Below, piece by piece: positions 1 through 8,527 of a stretch of DNA of 64,000 nt (within the stretch, counting starts at the first letter, position 1; every line of letters starts with the position of its first letter). The notes beneath the pieces are model-generated. The model saw nothing but the letters and a program-made list of their open reading frames with translations, did not search any database and was not told the DNA's origin. Both the position numbers and the translations under genes were made by a program. The DNA is from Lachnospiraceae bacterium (GTDB taxonomy: Bacteria > Bacillota > Clostridia > Lachnospirales > Lachnospiraceae), in the NCBI GenBank assembly GCA_017511045.1, contig JAFWLM010000088.1:97692-161691 (forward strand). The letters run 5' to 3'.

Positions 1-24
1 TCTGTAAATAATATTTGAATTATC

Positions 25-62
25 ATTGCAGGTATGCTTTTATAGGCGTACCTGCAATTTTC
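25..62 (+). terminator. Rho-independent terminator of an upstream gene
   Basis: ATTGCAGGTA (25-34) pairs perfectly with TACCTGCAAT (49-58), and the stem continues inward by three pairs around an 8-nt loop. A short T-rich run follows. It probably ends the transcript of a gene lying before the window. DUF1015 genes often follow serA/serC, but that gene is not visible here. Confidence 0.6.
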
Positions 63-88
63 ATTAAGTTGAATCAAGGTAAAAGTAT

Positions 89-1354
89 ATGATCAATATC
101 AAACCGTTTAAAGCACTTCGGCCTCAGCCGAAATATGTGGAAAGAGTATCTTCCCTTCCTTATGATGTTTATTCCCAAAAGGAAGCGAGGGATCTTGTGC
201 TCCGGAATCCGATGTCATTTCTTAAAATCGTAAGACCGGAGACCACCTTTCCGAAAAACACCGATATGTACAGCGATAAGGTATATGAAAAAGCCAGGTC
301 GCTCATTGATGAAAACATAAAAAAAGGAATCTTCACGGTCGATGATTCTGAGTGTTACTACATTTATCGGCAGATCATGAATGGCAGGACCCAGACCGGC
401 CTTGTTGCCTGCTTTGCCGTTGATGATTATCTGAACAATGTGATCAAGAAACATGAGTACACGAGACCGGAAAAAGAAAATGACAGAACCAGACATGTGG
501 ATATCTGTTCCGCTCAGACGGGTCTTGTCTTTTTGGCTTTCCAGGATGGGGTAGACGCGAAGAGGATCCTCGAGCAGGCAACCCACAGAGAGCCGATCTA
601 TGATTTTGTTTCCCATGATAACGTCAGACAGATCGTCTGGAAGATCGATGATCCGGAAAAAGTCGAAAAGATTACGGAAACGTTCGGAAAGATTGAAAAC
701 ATGTATATTGCTGATGGGCATCACCGCTGCGCAAGTGCTGCAAGAGTCTGCCAGCAGAGGCGACAGCTGAAACCGGATTATGACGGCAGTGAAGAGTTTA
801 ATTATTTTATGGCTGTTTCTTTTCCTTGCGATCAGCTTTTGGTACTTCCGTATTACCGTGTTGTAAAGGATCTGAACGGACTCCGGCCAAAAGAGTTTCT
901 GCAGGCAATTGAGAATGCAGGATTCCGAGTGAAAAAAGTAACCAGATTCTTTACGGCAAGAGAACGACGTCACGGCGCCAATCAGCCGCGGAGTAAAGGT
1001 CTGATCGCGATGCGCCTTGGGAACCGCTGGTATGGTCTGCGCGCGAAGCCGGAGATCTTAAAAGAAGATGCAGTCGGGTGTCTGGATGTTTCCCTGCTTC
1101 AGGACAATATCCTGGGACCGATCTTAGGAATCAAAGATCCGAGAACAGACAGTCGGATCGATTTCGTTGGCGGGATCCGTGGAATGAACGAACTTGAAAA
1201 ACGATGCAGAGAAGATATGAAAGTAGCGTTTGCGCTCTATCCGACATCCATGGAGGAGCTGATCAATGTCACAAATGAGGGCAAGGTCATGCCACCAAAA
1301 TCCACCTGGTTCGAACCTAAACTCCAAAGCGGACTGTTCATTCATAAGATTTAA
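89..1354 (+). CDS. DUF1015 family protein
   Basis: This 421-residue protein matches the DUF1015 family in length and in its hallmark ADGHHR segment at about residues 208-213. The family has no settled biochemical role. In Clostridia and archaea it is often encoded beside serine biosynthesis genes (serA, serC), so a link to serine or phosphoserine metabolism is possible but is not shown by this window. The ATG at 89 follows AAGGT at 76-80 with 8-nt spacing, and a strong terminator closes the gene. No signal peptide or membrane segment is visible, so it should be cytosolic. Confidence 0.85.
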   Translation: MINIKPFKALRPQPKYVERVSSLPYDVYSQKEARDLVLRNPMSFLKIVRPETTFPKNTDMYSDKVYEKARSLIDENIKKGIFTVDDSECYYIYRQIMNGRTQTGLVACFAVDDYLNNVIKKHEYTRPEKENDRTRHVDICSAQTGLVFLAFQDGVDAKRILEQATHREPIYDFVSHDNVRQIVWKIDDPEKVEKITETFGKIENMYIADGHHRCASAARVCQQRRQLKPDYDGSEEFNYFMAVSFPCDQLLVLPYYRVVKDLNGLRPKEFLQAIENAGFRVKKVTRFFTARERRHGANQPRSKGLIAMRLGNRWYGLRAKPEILKEDAVGCLDVSLLQDNILGPILGIKDPRTDSRIDFVGGIRGMNELEKRCREDMKVAFALYPTSMEELINVTNEGKVMPPKSTWFEPKLQSGLFIHKI

Positions 1355-1370
1355 AAAAAAATATACCATG

Positions 1371-1403
1371 AAAGTGCAGCAGTATAGTTGCTGCACTTTT
1401 TTT
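1371..1403 (+). terminator. Rho-independent terminator after the DUF1015 gene
   Basis: A perfect 11-bp stem, AAAGTGCAGCA (1371-1381) with TGCTGCACTTT (1389-1399), has a 7-nt loop and runs into a T tract ending at 1403. A-rich sequence before the stem would let it work in both directions. Confidence 0.9.
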
Positions 1404-1451
1404 ATCTTATTTTCAGCGACATATTGAGTGTAATTGTCGGCAGTATATCCC

Positions 1452-1480
1452 TTGAAAAAAGGCCTGTAAAGTGTTATAAA
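1452..1480 (+). promoter_or_regulatory. Sigma-A promoter of the BKACE gene, extended -10
   Basis: TTGAAA (1452-1457) and TATAAA (1475-1480) are separated by exactly 17 nt, and a TGT triplet precedes the -10 box (extended -10). The start site would fall near 1487, giving a leader of about 65 nt. The gene therefore looks monocistronic between this promoter and the terminator at 2460. Confidence 0.75.
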
Positions 1481-1550
1481 AATACATGGAAATTCAATAG
1501 TGGATTTCTAAGTTTAGCTAAATTTTTTGTAGTTATGGAGGATTTTACAA

Positions 1551-2423
1551 ATGGCAGATGCAAAAGCATTAAAGAACAAAACAATCATCACAGTAGCTCC
1601 GACAGGCGCATGGCCGAAAAAGAAAGACAACCCGAACGTTCCGATGACTCCGGAAGAGATCGCTGACGACGTTTACGAGTGCTGGAAAGCCGGTGCTGCA
1701 ATCGCGCATCTTCATATGAGAGATGATGACGGAAACGGAATCATGGATCCGGTCAGATTCAAAAAGACTGTTGAACTGATCAAAGCTCATGAAGACTGTG
1801 ATATCGTTTTGAACCTGACAACATCAGGCGATATTCATGCTGATGACGAGATCCGTGTTGCTCATGTTAAAGAATTAAAGCCGGATATGGCTTCTTATGA
1901 CTGCGGTTCTATGAACTGGTTAAACAGCGGACTTTTCCTGAACACCCCGAAATTCCTTGAGGATTGCGGATATCTGTTCCAGGAACTGAATGTTAAACCG
2001 GAAATCGAAGCTTTCGATCCGGGTATGATCGGAAACGCTGCTTACTACATCAAGAAGGGCGTTCTGAAGACTCCTGTACACTTCCAGTTCTGCATGGGAT
2101 GCGCAAATGGTATCGGCGGAACAATGAAGAACCTGATCTTCATGAAAGAAGAAGCTGAGCGTCTTGTTGGTGCCGGCAACTTCACATGGTCCTGCTTCGG
2201 TGTTGGCCACAGCGCTATGGAAATGCTTTATGGTGCAGTTGCACTTGGCGGACATATCCGTGTTGGTATGGAAGACAACGTTCTCTTCTCCAAGGGTGTT
2301 CTTGCAGAGAGCAACAAGCAGCTGATCGAAAGAGCAGTTCAGGCAGTTAAACTGTTTGGCCGCGAAGTAGCTACTCCGGACGAGGCTCGTCAGATGCTGA
2401 ACCTGCCTCCTTATCAGGCATAA
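1551..2423 (+). CDS. Beta-keto acid cleavage enzyme (BKACE, DUF849; Kce-like)
   Basis: The 290-residue protein belongs to the BKACE family, TIM-barrel Zn enzymes that condense a beta-keto acid with acetyl-CoA and release acetoacetate plus a new CoA ester. The founding member, Kce, acts on 3-keto-5-aminohexanoate in lysine fermentation. Visible family signatures are the metal-binding HLHMR motif (H53 and H55) and the late Glu in VGMEDN (E241). GGAGG at 1537-1541 precedes the ATG at 1551. No other lysine-fermentation gene is near, so the substrate is unknown. A family member also serves in anaerobic phloroglucinol breakdown (triacetate acetoacetate-lyase), which is relevant because PhlG-like genes lie 25-31 kb away. 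That link is inference. Confidence 0.88.
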   Translation: MADAKALKNKTIITVAPTGAWPKKKDNPNVPMTPEEIADDVYECWKAGAAIAHLHMRDDDGNGIMDPVRFKKTVELIKAHEDCDIVLNLTTSGDIHADDEIRVAHVKELKPDMASYDCGSMNWLNSGLFLNTPKFLEDCGYLFQELNVKPEIEAFDPGMIGNAAYYIKKGVLKTPVHFQFCMGCANGIGGTMKNLIFMKEEAERLVGAGNFTWSCFGVGHSAMEMLYGAVALGGHIRVGMEDNVLFSKGVLAESNKQLIERAVQAVKLFGREVATPDEARQMLNLPPYQA

Positions 2424-2459
2424 TTGATCTAACGATCAAACGTTTTAGCTAACACAAGC

Positions 2460-2488
2460 AAACGGGCCGGATTCGTTCCGGCCCGTTT
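2460..2488 (+). terminator. GC-rich terminator hairpin after the BKACE gene
   Basis: AAACGGGCCGGA (2460-2471) pairs perfectly with TCCGGCCCGTTT (2477-2488) around a 5-nt loop. The T run is only three bases, so termination may be partial. Confidence 0.7.
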
Positions 2489-2536
2489 CTGCAAAAGAAG
2501 GTGTTCGGATAACGGACAGCAAGAGAGGAGAAGAAC

Positions 2537-2725
2537 ATGACCTGGGGAGCTCAGTACATGTGCTATACATGCAAAAAGTGCAGTAAGAAATATAAATACG
2601 CCATCGACCTGATCGGTGATTTCGGCGCGGACTTTGGTCTTTGCCCGGAATGCGGATCTGAAGGCGAACTGACTTACGAAGGCCCGGTGTCTCCGGAGAC
2701 CAGTGAGTACGAGGAAGTAGAGTAG
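2537..2725 (+). CDS. Small zinc-ribbon protein, function unknown
   Basis: This 62-residue protein carries CYTCKKC near residues 9-15 and CPEC near residues 37-40, the two knuckles of a small zinc ribbon. The C-terminal tail is acidic (ending EYEEVE). AGGAG at 2526-2530 lies 6 nt before the ATG, so translation is well supported. Such mini zinc ribbons are common in Clostridia, but I do not recognise a named family and give no function. Confidence 0.65.
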   Translation: MTWGAQYMCYTCKKCSKKYKYAIDLIGDFGADFGLCPECGSEGELTYEGPVSPETSEYEEVE

Positions 2726-2802
2726 GGGGCACACCTTCATTTTTCCTTGAAATATCTATCATTATATGATATTTTATTTAAGCGCGTTTCAAAGACGCAC
2801 AG

Positions 2803-2875
2803 GCCACAATAGCTCAGTCGGTAGAGCACTTCACTCGTAATGAAGGGGTCGCAGGTTCGAATCCCGTTTGTGGCT
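2803..2875 (+). tRNA. tRNA-Thr (anticodon CGU)
   Basis: A 73-nt cloverleaf. Acceptor GCCACAA (2803-2809) pairs perfectly with TTGTGGC before the discriminator T at 2875. The D arm has AGCTCAGTCGGTAGAGC, the anticodon loop is CTCGTAA (anticodon CGT, reading ACG), and the T loop is GGTTCGAATCC. CCA is not encoded. A terminator follows directly. Confidence 0.95.
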
Positions 2876-2877
2876 GG

Positions 2878-2910
2878 AAACGGAAATCCTTGATTGGGTT
2901 TCCGTTTTTT
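2878..2910 (+). terminator. Terminator of tRNA-Thr
   Basis: AAACGGAAA (2878-2886) pairs with TTTCCGTTT (2899-2907), followed by a T run to 2910. It sits 3 nt after the mature tRNA end. Confidence 0.85.
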
Positions 2911-3017
2911 ATTATATAGACTATCTTTTTTTGTAAACATCTTGCTGTCTACATTTCAGGGTGTTAGGATAAGCGATAATAGTTTCCATCATATATGAAT
3001 GCAGCGGGAGAAATGGT

Positions 3018-3503
3018 ATGAGATCAATCGAAATCGAAAACATCAAGAACTTTACAACACATCTTTTTGCCAGGGAGACATTTGATGGCTTTCTTGTTAC
3101 GGAAGCTTCTTTCAGTACGCTCACCAATATTACGATCGACGGCCATATCAACCGTGAATATATGGGAGAAGCAGAGCTCGCGCTGCCGGAAAACAAGGAA
3201 GGAACGGTTTTCTGGAAAAAACTCAGGCCGCTTTGCTACGATATTATCAAGGGACAGAAAGTTCCTCTCCGTTTTAAGATCGTATTCATGATGCCATCTG
3301 AGACTGTGCTCAGTTTCTTAGATAGTGTGGGGCTCGATTATGAGCCGGTACAGGTCAACGCCCTGTTCTTAAATGTCAATTTCCAGGAAGGAAAGCTTGT
3401 CTGTACGACAGGAACGTCCATGAAAGAGTTCACCATGGATAAAAGCCTTGAATATGCATGGGATGAGCAGATGATGAAGTTCCTGACCCGCGTTCAGGAG
3501 TAA
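3018..3503 (+). CDS. DUF5721 family protein
   Basis: This 161-residue soluble protein resembles the Lachnospiraceae-type DUF5721 family (MRSIEIENIKNFT start, FDGFLVTEA segment). No catalytic motif or cofactor site is recognisable, and there is no signal or membrane segment. A GGGAG sequence precedes the ATG at 3018. The gene stands alone between tRNA-Thr and the CIRCE-controlled htpG. Its function is unknown; the family name is from memory of the sequence pattern. Confidence 0.65.
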   Translation: MRSIEIENIKNFTTHLFARETFDGFLVTEASFSTLTNITIDGHINREYMGEAELALPENKEGTVFWKKLRPLCYDIIKGQKVPLRFKIVFMMPSETVLSFLDSVGLDYEPVQVNALFLNVNFQEGKLVCTTGTSMKEFTMDKSLEYAWDEQMMKFLTRVQE

Positions 3504-3552
3504 ACGGAACCGCTATTCATTATTCGATTCACAAAGAATTCATGAAAAATTA

Positions 3553-3579
3553 CTAGCACTCTTCTTAGAAGAGTGCTAA
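3553..3579 (+). promoter_or_regulatory. CIRCE operator upstream of htpG (HrcA site)
   Basis: CTAGCACTC (3553-3561), a 9-nt spacer, then GAGTGCTAA (3571-3579). This is the CIRCE dyad (TTAGCACTC-N9-GAGTGCTAA) with a single mismatch. The HrcA repressor that reads CIRCE is encoded at 15774-16847. The site places htpG in the HrcA regulon; in Bacillus subtilis htpG is not a CIRCE gene. Confidence 0.92.
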
Positions 3580-3606
3580 AATATGTATGAAAGTTCCGGA
3601 CAGCGA

Positions 3607-3644
3607 CAAAGCATTTCAGAATGTTTGCATGAAGAAATGCTTTG
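3607..3644 (+). other. 5'-leader hairpin of htpG
   Basis: CAAAGCATTTC (3607-3617) pairs perfectly with GAAATGCTTTG (3634-3644) over a 16-nt loop, between the CIRCE site and the htpG ribosome site. No T run follows, so it is not a terminator. It could stabilise the mRNA 5' end. A temperature-sensing role would be speculation. Confidence 0.55.
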
Positions 3645-3690
3645 GCATTGGACAGGCTGAGAAAGTATAGAAATAAAAGGAGTGATATAC

Positions 3691-5604
3691 ATGGCAACAG
3701 AAAAGGGAAACTTATCAATCAGCAGCGAAAATATATTCCCTATCATAAAAAAATGGCTGTATAACGATCAGGATATCTTCGTAAGGGAGATGATCTCGAA
3801 CGGATGCGACGCGATCACGAAACTCAGAAAGCTTGAGATCATGGGTGAGTACCAGTTCCCGGAAGAAAACCATTTTGAAATCCAGGTCGTTGCGAATCCG
3901 ACAAAGAAGACCCTTAGCTTTATCGATAACGGTATCGGTATGACGGCAGAGGAAGTCAAAGAATATATCAACAACATCGCATTCAGCGGTGCTACGGATT
4001 TCCTGGAGAAATACAAAGATAAAGCAAACGACGATCAGATCATCGGACACTTTGGTCTGGGCTTTTATTCGGCATTTATGGTCGCTGACAAGGTAACGAT
4101 CGATACGCTGTCATATCAGGAAGGCGCAAAAGCAGTTCACTGGGAATGCGACGGCGGTACAGAGTTTGAAATGAGTGATTCCGACAAGGAAAACGTCGGA
4201 ACAGAAGTTACGCTCTATCTGAATGAAAACTGCTATGAATACAGCAATGAATACCGCGTAAAAGAAGTGCTCAATAAATACTGCAGCTTCATGCCGGAAG
4301 AGATATACTTTGTTAATACTGATACGATCGGGAAAGAGCAGCCGAAGAAAGAAGGAGCAGAGGGCGAAGCACAGGAGCCGGAAGAACCGAAACCACTGAA
4401 TGATCCGCATCCGCTCTGGACGAAGCATCCGAACGACTGCTCCAAAGAAGATTATATCGATTTTTACCGTAAGGTATTTAATGACTATAAAGAACCGTTA
4501 TTCTGGATCCATTTGAACATGGATTATCCGTTTAACTTAAAAGGAATCCTTTATTTCCCACGGTTAAACAACAGCTATGATACTCTGGAAGGAACGATCA
4601 AGCTCTATAATAACCAGGTATTTATTGCGGATAATATCAAAGAGGTCATTCCGGAGTTCTTAATGCTCCTTAAGGGTGTCATCGACTGCCCGGACCTTCC
4701 GCTGAATGTTTCCAGAAGTGCGCTTCAGAATGACGGATTTGTAACGAAGATCTCAGATTATATTACAAAGAAAGTCGCAGACAAACTGAGCGGCATGTAC
4801 AAAGTAGAGAAAGAAGAATACGAGAAGTACTGGGACGATATCAGCCCATTCATCAAATTCGGCTGCCTGCGTGATACCAAGTTTGCAGAAAAGATGAATG
4901 ACTATGTGCTGTTCAGAAACCTGGATGACAAATATCTGACCTTTAAAGAGGCGCTGGAGGAAAACCAGGAGAAACATGAGAATACGATCTTCTATATTTC
5001 TGACAGAGTGCAGCAGGCCCGCTACATCGAGATGTTTAAGAAAGCAAAGATCGATGCCGTCTATTTAGAGCATATGATCGATTCTGCATATATTCAGCAG
5101 CTGGAAATGAAAAATGAAGGCGTGAAGTTCCTGCGTATCGATACGAACCTGGATAAGGCCTTTACAAAGAGGACTTCAAAGAAAGATCAGGAAGTACTGG
5201 ACGAAAAGGCGGAAAAAATTCAGGAACGTCTTCGCAAGCTGAAAGGAAATGATAAGATCGAAGTGAAGCTTCAGAACTTAAAGAATGCGGAGACTTCTTC
5301 AGTTCTGACTGTTTCCGAAGAGCAGAAGCGTATGGAAGACATGATGATGCAGATGGGTATGATGGGCATGGATCATGCAAACCTTGAGCAGTTCAAGTCT
5401 CCGGGCACGCTGGTTCTGAATAATAATAACGAACTGGTGCAGTATGTCATTGAGAATATCGGTGAGGAAGCAGACGAAAATGCGGATTTGATGCTCGAGC
5501 AGCTCTATGATCTGGCGAAACTCGGCAATGAGCCGCTGACCGCGGAGGAAATGTCGAAATTCATTGCACGAAGCAACAAAATAATGGTATTATTAGCGAA
5601 ATGA
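3691..5604 (+). CDS. htpG: Molecular chaperone HtpG (Hsp90)
   Basis: The 637-residue ATP-dependent Hsp90 chaperone has the GHKL ATPase elements: the VREMISNGCDAI helix with catalytic E33 and N37, IDNGIGM (D79), and GHFGLGFYSAFMVA near residue 119. An acidic, proline- and glutamate-rich insert (about residues 212-232) lies between the N-terminal and middle domains, reminiscent of the charged linker of eukaryotic Hsp90. A Met-rich stretch (MMMQMGMMGM) lies in the C-terminal domain. I chose ATG 3691 because AAAAGGAG (3675-3682) is optimally placed for it; the GTG at 3682 overlaps that site. The upstream CIRCE element indicates heat-shock control by HrcA. Confidence 0.97.
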   Translation: MATEKGNLSISSENIFPIIKKWLYNDQDIFVREMISNGCDAITKLRKLEIMGEYQFPEENHFEIQVVANPTKKTLSFIDNGIGMTAEEVKEYINNIAFSGATDFLEKYKDKANDDQIIGHFGLGFYSAFMVADKVTIDTLSYQEGAKAVHWECDGGTEFEMSDSDKENVGTEVTLYLNENCYEYSNEYRVKEVLNKYCSFMPEEIYFVNTDTIGKEQPKKEGAEGEAQEPEEPKPLNDPHPLWTKHPNDCSKEDYIDFYRKVFNDYKEPLFWIHLNMDYPFNLKGILYFPRLNNSYDTLEGTIKLYNNQVFIADNIKEVIPEFLMLLKGVIDCPDLPLNVSRSALQNDGFVTKISDYITKKVADKLSGMYKVEKEEYEKYWDDISPFIKFGCLRDTKFAEKMNDYVLFRNLDDKYLTFKEALEENQEKHENTIFYISDRVQQARYIEMFKKAKIDAVYLEHMIDSAYIQQLEMKNEGVKFLRIDTNLDKAFTKRTSKKDQEVLDEKAEKIQERLRKLKGNDKIEVKLQNLKNAETSSVLTVSEEQKRMEDMMMQMGMMGMDHANLEQFKSPGTLVLNNNNELVQYVIENIGEEADENADLMLEQLYDLAKLGNEPLTAEEMSKFIARSNKIMVLLAK

Positions 5605-5703
5605 GCGCAGCGGACGCCGAGCTTGCTCGGGCGGACATTGTGCGAGAACGGAAAACGAGCGAAGTGAGTCAAAATACTTTAGTTAAAGTGGGAGGATATA
5701 GTA

Positions 5704-6567
5704 ATGGCAGATGAGAAAAACTTACCTGAAGAAGGATGTGCCCCTGAAGCATGTGCGGGATGTGCAAATGCAGACTCCTGTCCGAGTGCAAACGGCGGAC
5801 CGCAGAGCCTGATCGAAGAGCAGAACCGCTTCAGTGATATTAAAAAAGTAATCGGTGTCGTCAGTGGTAAAGGCGGGGTCGGAAAATCATTTGTAACAGG
5901 AAGTCTTGCTGTAGAGCTGTCCAAGAGAGGCTTTCAGGTCGGTATCCTGGATGCAGACCTTACCGGACCGTCCATTCAGAAGATGTTCGGTATTCAGGGA
6001 CAGGCAGAAGGCGACATGAACGGTATCTATCCAAAAGAGACTGCAAGCGGAATCCGCATCATGAGTATCAACATGCTCTTAGAGAATGAGGAGACCCCGG
6101 TCATCTGGAGAGGCCCTGTTCTTGCAGGTGTTGTAAAACAGTTCTGGACCGATGTTATCTGGGGAGAACTGGACTACCTTCTGGTAGATATGCCTCCGGG
6201 AACCGGAGATGTTCCGCTGACAGTATTCCAGTCCATTCCGCTTGATGGTATCGTGATCGTAACAAGCCCTCAGGATCTTGTTACCATGATCGTTAAAAAG
6301 GCATATAACATGGCTGAAGAGATGAATGTTCCGGTACTTGGAATCATCGAAAACTACAGCTACCTGGAGTGCCCGGATTGCGGTAAGAAGATCAAAGTCT
6401 TTGGTGAAAGCCACATTGACTCGCTGGCAGCAGCAATGAATCTTCCAGTCCTTGGCAAGATGCCGATCATGCCGGAACTGACAGAACTTTCTGATGAGGG
6501 AAGATTTGAATTCATCAAGAATGACAAGATCGACGAAGCAATCAAAGTGATTTCAGAATTAAAATAA
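5704..6567 (+). CDS. Mrp/NBP35-family Fe-S cluster carrier ATPase
   Basis: A 287-residue P-loop NTPase of the ApbC/Mrp/NBP35 family, which carries and transfers Fe-S clusters in the cytosol. The deviant Walker A motif GKGGVGKS is at 55-62, and the bridging CPDC pair (C223, C226) would hold a cluster at the dimer interface. The N-terminus has a four-cysteine motif (C12, C17, C20, C26) like eukaryotic Nbp35, absent from simple Mrp proteins. GGGAGGAT precedes the ATG. A small CCGAGC-TT-GCTCGG hairpin (5617-5630) lies in the gap after htpG. The downstream lipoprotein gene starts 6 nt after the stop. Confidence 0.9.
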   Translation: MADEKNLPEEGCAPEACAGCANADSCPSANGGPQSLIEEQNRFSDIKKVIGVVSGKGGVGKSFVTGSLAVELSKRGFQVGILDADLTGPSIQKMFGIQGQAEGDMNGIYPKETASGIRIMSINMLLENEETPVIWRGPVLAGVVKQFWTDVIWGELDYLLVDMPPGTGDVPLTVFQSIPLDGIVIVTSPQDLVTMIVKKAYNMAEEMNVPVLGIIENYSYLECPDCGKKIKVFGESHIDSLAAAMNLPVLGKMPIMPELTELSDEGRFEFIKNDKIDEAIKVISELK

Positions 6568-6573
6568 TCTTTT

Positions 6574-7824
6574 ATGAAAAAACGTTTGAACAAAAAATTG
6601 ATCATGGCAGTCGTTGTGCTGGCCATGCTTGTAGGAGCCGTTCTATCCGGATGTGGAGAGAGCGGCAACTATGCTACTCAGAAAAACTTTATAACGATTG
6701 GATGTGTCTGCCCGCTGACAGGAGAGCTTGCTTCCTATGGTGAGGGAACACTGGAAACCGAAGAGGCTGCAGTCGCTGAAATCAACGAGAACGAAGGTAT
6801 CTACATTGACACTCTGCAGCGGAAACTGAAGATCCGTTTTCTTGTAAAGGATTCGGAGTCAACTGCGCAGGGTGCTAAAGAAGCTGCAGAACAGCTGATC
6901 AACGAGGAAAACGTCGATCTTGTGATCTCCGGCAGCGGTGCAGAGACTGCGATTGCTGTTGCTGGTGTCTGCGAAAGTGCCAAGGTTCCGTTCTTTTCTG
7001 TTGATGCGGAAAACGGAGCATGGCTTGAAAGCGGAAGTTATCAGTACTGCTTTAACTGCTCTTACGATAATGAATCCCGCTTGGAAGCATTGAAGGATGT
7101 GTTTGAAGAGCAGGGCATCACTTCTGTCGGTTTTATGGCAGTCCGGTCAGAAGAGTCAGAGGACTTTGCGGAAACGCTTGCCACATTCGCTTCTGAAAAC
7201 GGTCTGAAGATCACAAATCCTGGATACTTAGACCCGGATACGCCGAACTACAGTGCAGCGGCAAAAGCGTTAGCGTCTGCAAAAGTACAGGCCGTGATCT
7301 GCTTTATGGAAGCAGACGAATTCTCTGCACTTTGGGCAACGGATGATATGAAGAGCTTTGCCCCGCAGATGAGTGTTCTTGTGAACAACCATTTATTCGT
7401 GAATGATATCGCGGACATTACTCACGGTATTGATATCAAGGAGTTTTATACCGTAACGTCCTGGGATAAAAAGTATCCGTTCGAATCTTCGCTTACAGAC
7501 GAGGATGGCAGTGTGCTTGGACTCTGGTGGGAAGACACCTTCCTTTCGTCAAGTTCTGAACTGCTGGGTTATAAACATGGAAACGTGGAGATTGCGATCG
7601 ATGCGGTTAAGCTTGCCATGGCACTGGATGCAGAGGATGTGATCTCTGCGGCCGGAAGTATGAATGTGGACACCGTTCTCGGAGTGGTGGATTTTGACCA
7701 GACCAATACCTGTGTCCTTCCGTGCTCAGTCCTTAAATGGACCTACAATACAGCGACACTTTCCTGGGAAAAAGAACTCGCATCCCACACGCAGCTCAAA
7801 GATGTGGAATTTGACGAAGACTAA
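6574..7824 (+). CDS. Type-1 substrate-binding lipoprotein (Leu/Ile/Val-binding-like)
   Basis: A 416-residue periplasmic-binding-protein-like lipoprotein: a short basic start, hydrophobic segment, and lipobox LSGC with C27 as the lipidated residue. The mature region begins ITIGCVCPLTGELASYGEG, typical of branched-chain amino-acid/amide-binding proteins (Peripla_BP_6). No permease or ATPase genes accompany it, so it is an orphan receptor that may share a transporter or act as a sensor. No Shine-Dalgarno is visible. Either translation couples with the mrp gene 6 nt upstream, or a TAAAAT box at 6560-6565 gives a leaderless message. Confidence 0.85.
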   Translation: MKKRLNKKLIMAVVVLAMLVGAVLSGCGESGNYATQKNFITIGCVCPLTGELASYGEGTLETEEAAVAEINENEGIYIDTLQRKLKIRFLVKDSESTAQGAKEAAEQLINEENVDLVISGSGAETAIAVAGVCESAKVPFFSVDAENGAWLESGSYQYCFNCSYDNESRLEALKDVFEEQGITSVGFMAVRSEESEDFAETLATFASENGLKITNPGYLDPDTPNYSAAAKALASAKVQAVICFMEADEFSALWATDDMKSFAPQMSVLVNNHLFVNDIADITHGIDIKEFYTVTSWDKKYPFESSLTDEDGSVLGLWWEDTFLSSSSELLGYKHGNVEIAIDAVKLAMALDAEDVISAAGSMNVDTVLGVVDFDQTNTCVLPCSVLKWTYNTATLSWEKELASHTQLKDVEFDED

Positions 7825-7868
7825 TAATAACCTTTGGTAATAACGATAAACTTCTGGAGGATGAAAAC

Positions 7869-8429
7869 ATGAAAACGAGATATCCTATGACAATTGCAGG
7901 CTGCAAACGGGAACTTCCGCTTTGTAAGGCATCAGATTCCCTTGTGATCGCCGGATTTGTTATTTTCGGCGATGTGGAGCTGACCTGTGCATGCGCAGCA
8001 GAACTTCTTAAGAAGGCACCGGAATTCGATTATATGGTTGCTCCGGAAGCAAAGGCGATTCCGCTGATCCATGAAATGGCAAAGCAGAGCGGACGGAATG
8101 AATATTTCCTCGTTCGTAAGGCTCCGAAATTGTATATGGACGGCGTTTTTGAAACAGAAGTGAAGTCCATCACAACAGAAGCGACCCAGAAACTCTACAT
8201 GGACGGTGCGGATGCAAAGAAAATGCACGGCAAGCGGATCCTGATCCTGGATGATGTGATCTCAACCGGTGAATCTTTAGCAGCGGTTGAAAAGCTTGTT
8301 AACGAAGCCGGAGGCAATGTGGTCGGACGTATGGCGATCCTTGCAGAAGGCGCAGCAGCGGACAGAGACGATATTATCTTTCTTGAAAAACTTCCGTTGT
8401 TTGATGTAGACGGAAATCCGCTCAACTAA
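7869..8429 (+). CDS. Adenine phosphoribosyltransferase-like PRTase
   Basis: A 186-residue type I phosphoribosyltransferase. The PRPP-binding motif ILILDDVISTGES spans about 125-136, and the family's flexible-loop region precedes it (KAPKLYMDGVFETEV). The sequence resembles the Apt-like group that includes adenine PRTase and PRTase-fold regulators; which purine, if any, it uses cannot be read from the sequence. TGGAGGATGAAAAC gives a good ribosome site. A terminator follows at 8466. Confidence 0.8.
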   Translation: MKTRYPMTIAGCKRELPLCKASDSLVIAGFVIFGDVELTCACAAELLKKAPEFDYMVAPEAKAIPLIHEMAKQSGRNEYFLVRKAPKLYMDGVFETEVKSITTEATQKLYMDGADAKKMHGKRILILDDVISTGESLAAVEKLVNEAGGNVVGRMAILAEGAAADRDDIIFLEKLPLFDVDGNPLN

Positions 8430-8465
8430 AGTTTTTTTTCAGAAGAGCGATCAATTTGTATCAGG

Positions 8466-8500
8466 CGCTGCAGGAATTACCTTCTGCAGCGTTTCTTTTT
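8466..8500 (+). terminator. Terminator after the PRTase gene
   Basis: CGCTGCAG (8466-8473) pairs with CTGCAGCG (8484-8491), followed by TTTCTTTTT. It lies inside the longest possible kinase reading frame (TTG 8456), which argues for the later kinase start at 8528. Confidence 0.8.
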
Positions 8501-8527
8501 CTTTCATGCATTGTAACAAAACTGAAT

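Noticed and set aside
215-973. 252-codon minus-strand ORF inside the DUF1015 gene
   Set aside because: Fully antisense to a conserved gene, no ribosome site, and the predicted protein has no recognisable pattern.
8456-8527. Longer N-terminus for the Ser/Thr kinase from TTG 8456
   Set aside because: It would be encoded by the upstream gene's terminator hairpin; the family-like start is at 8528.
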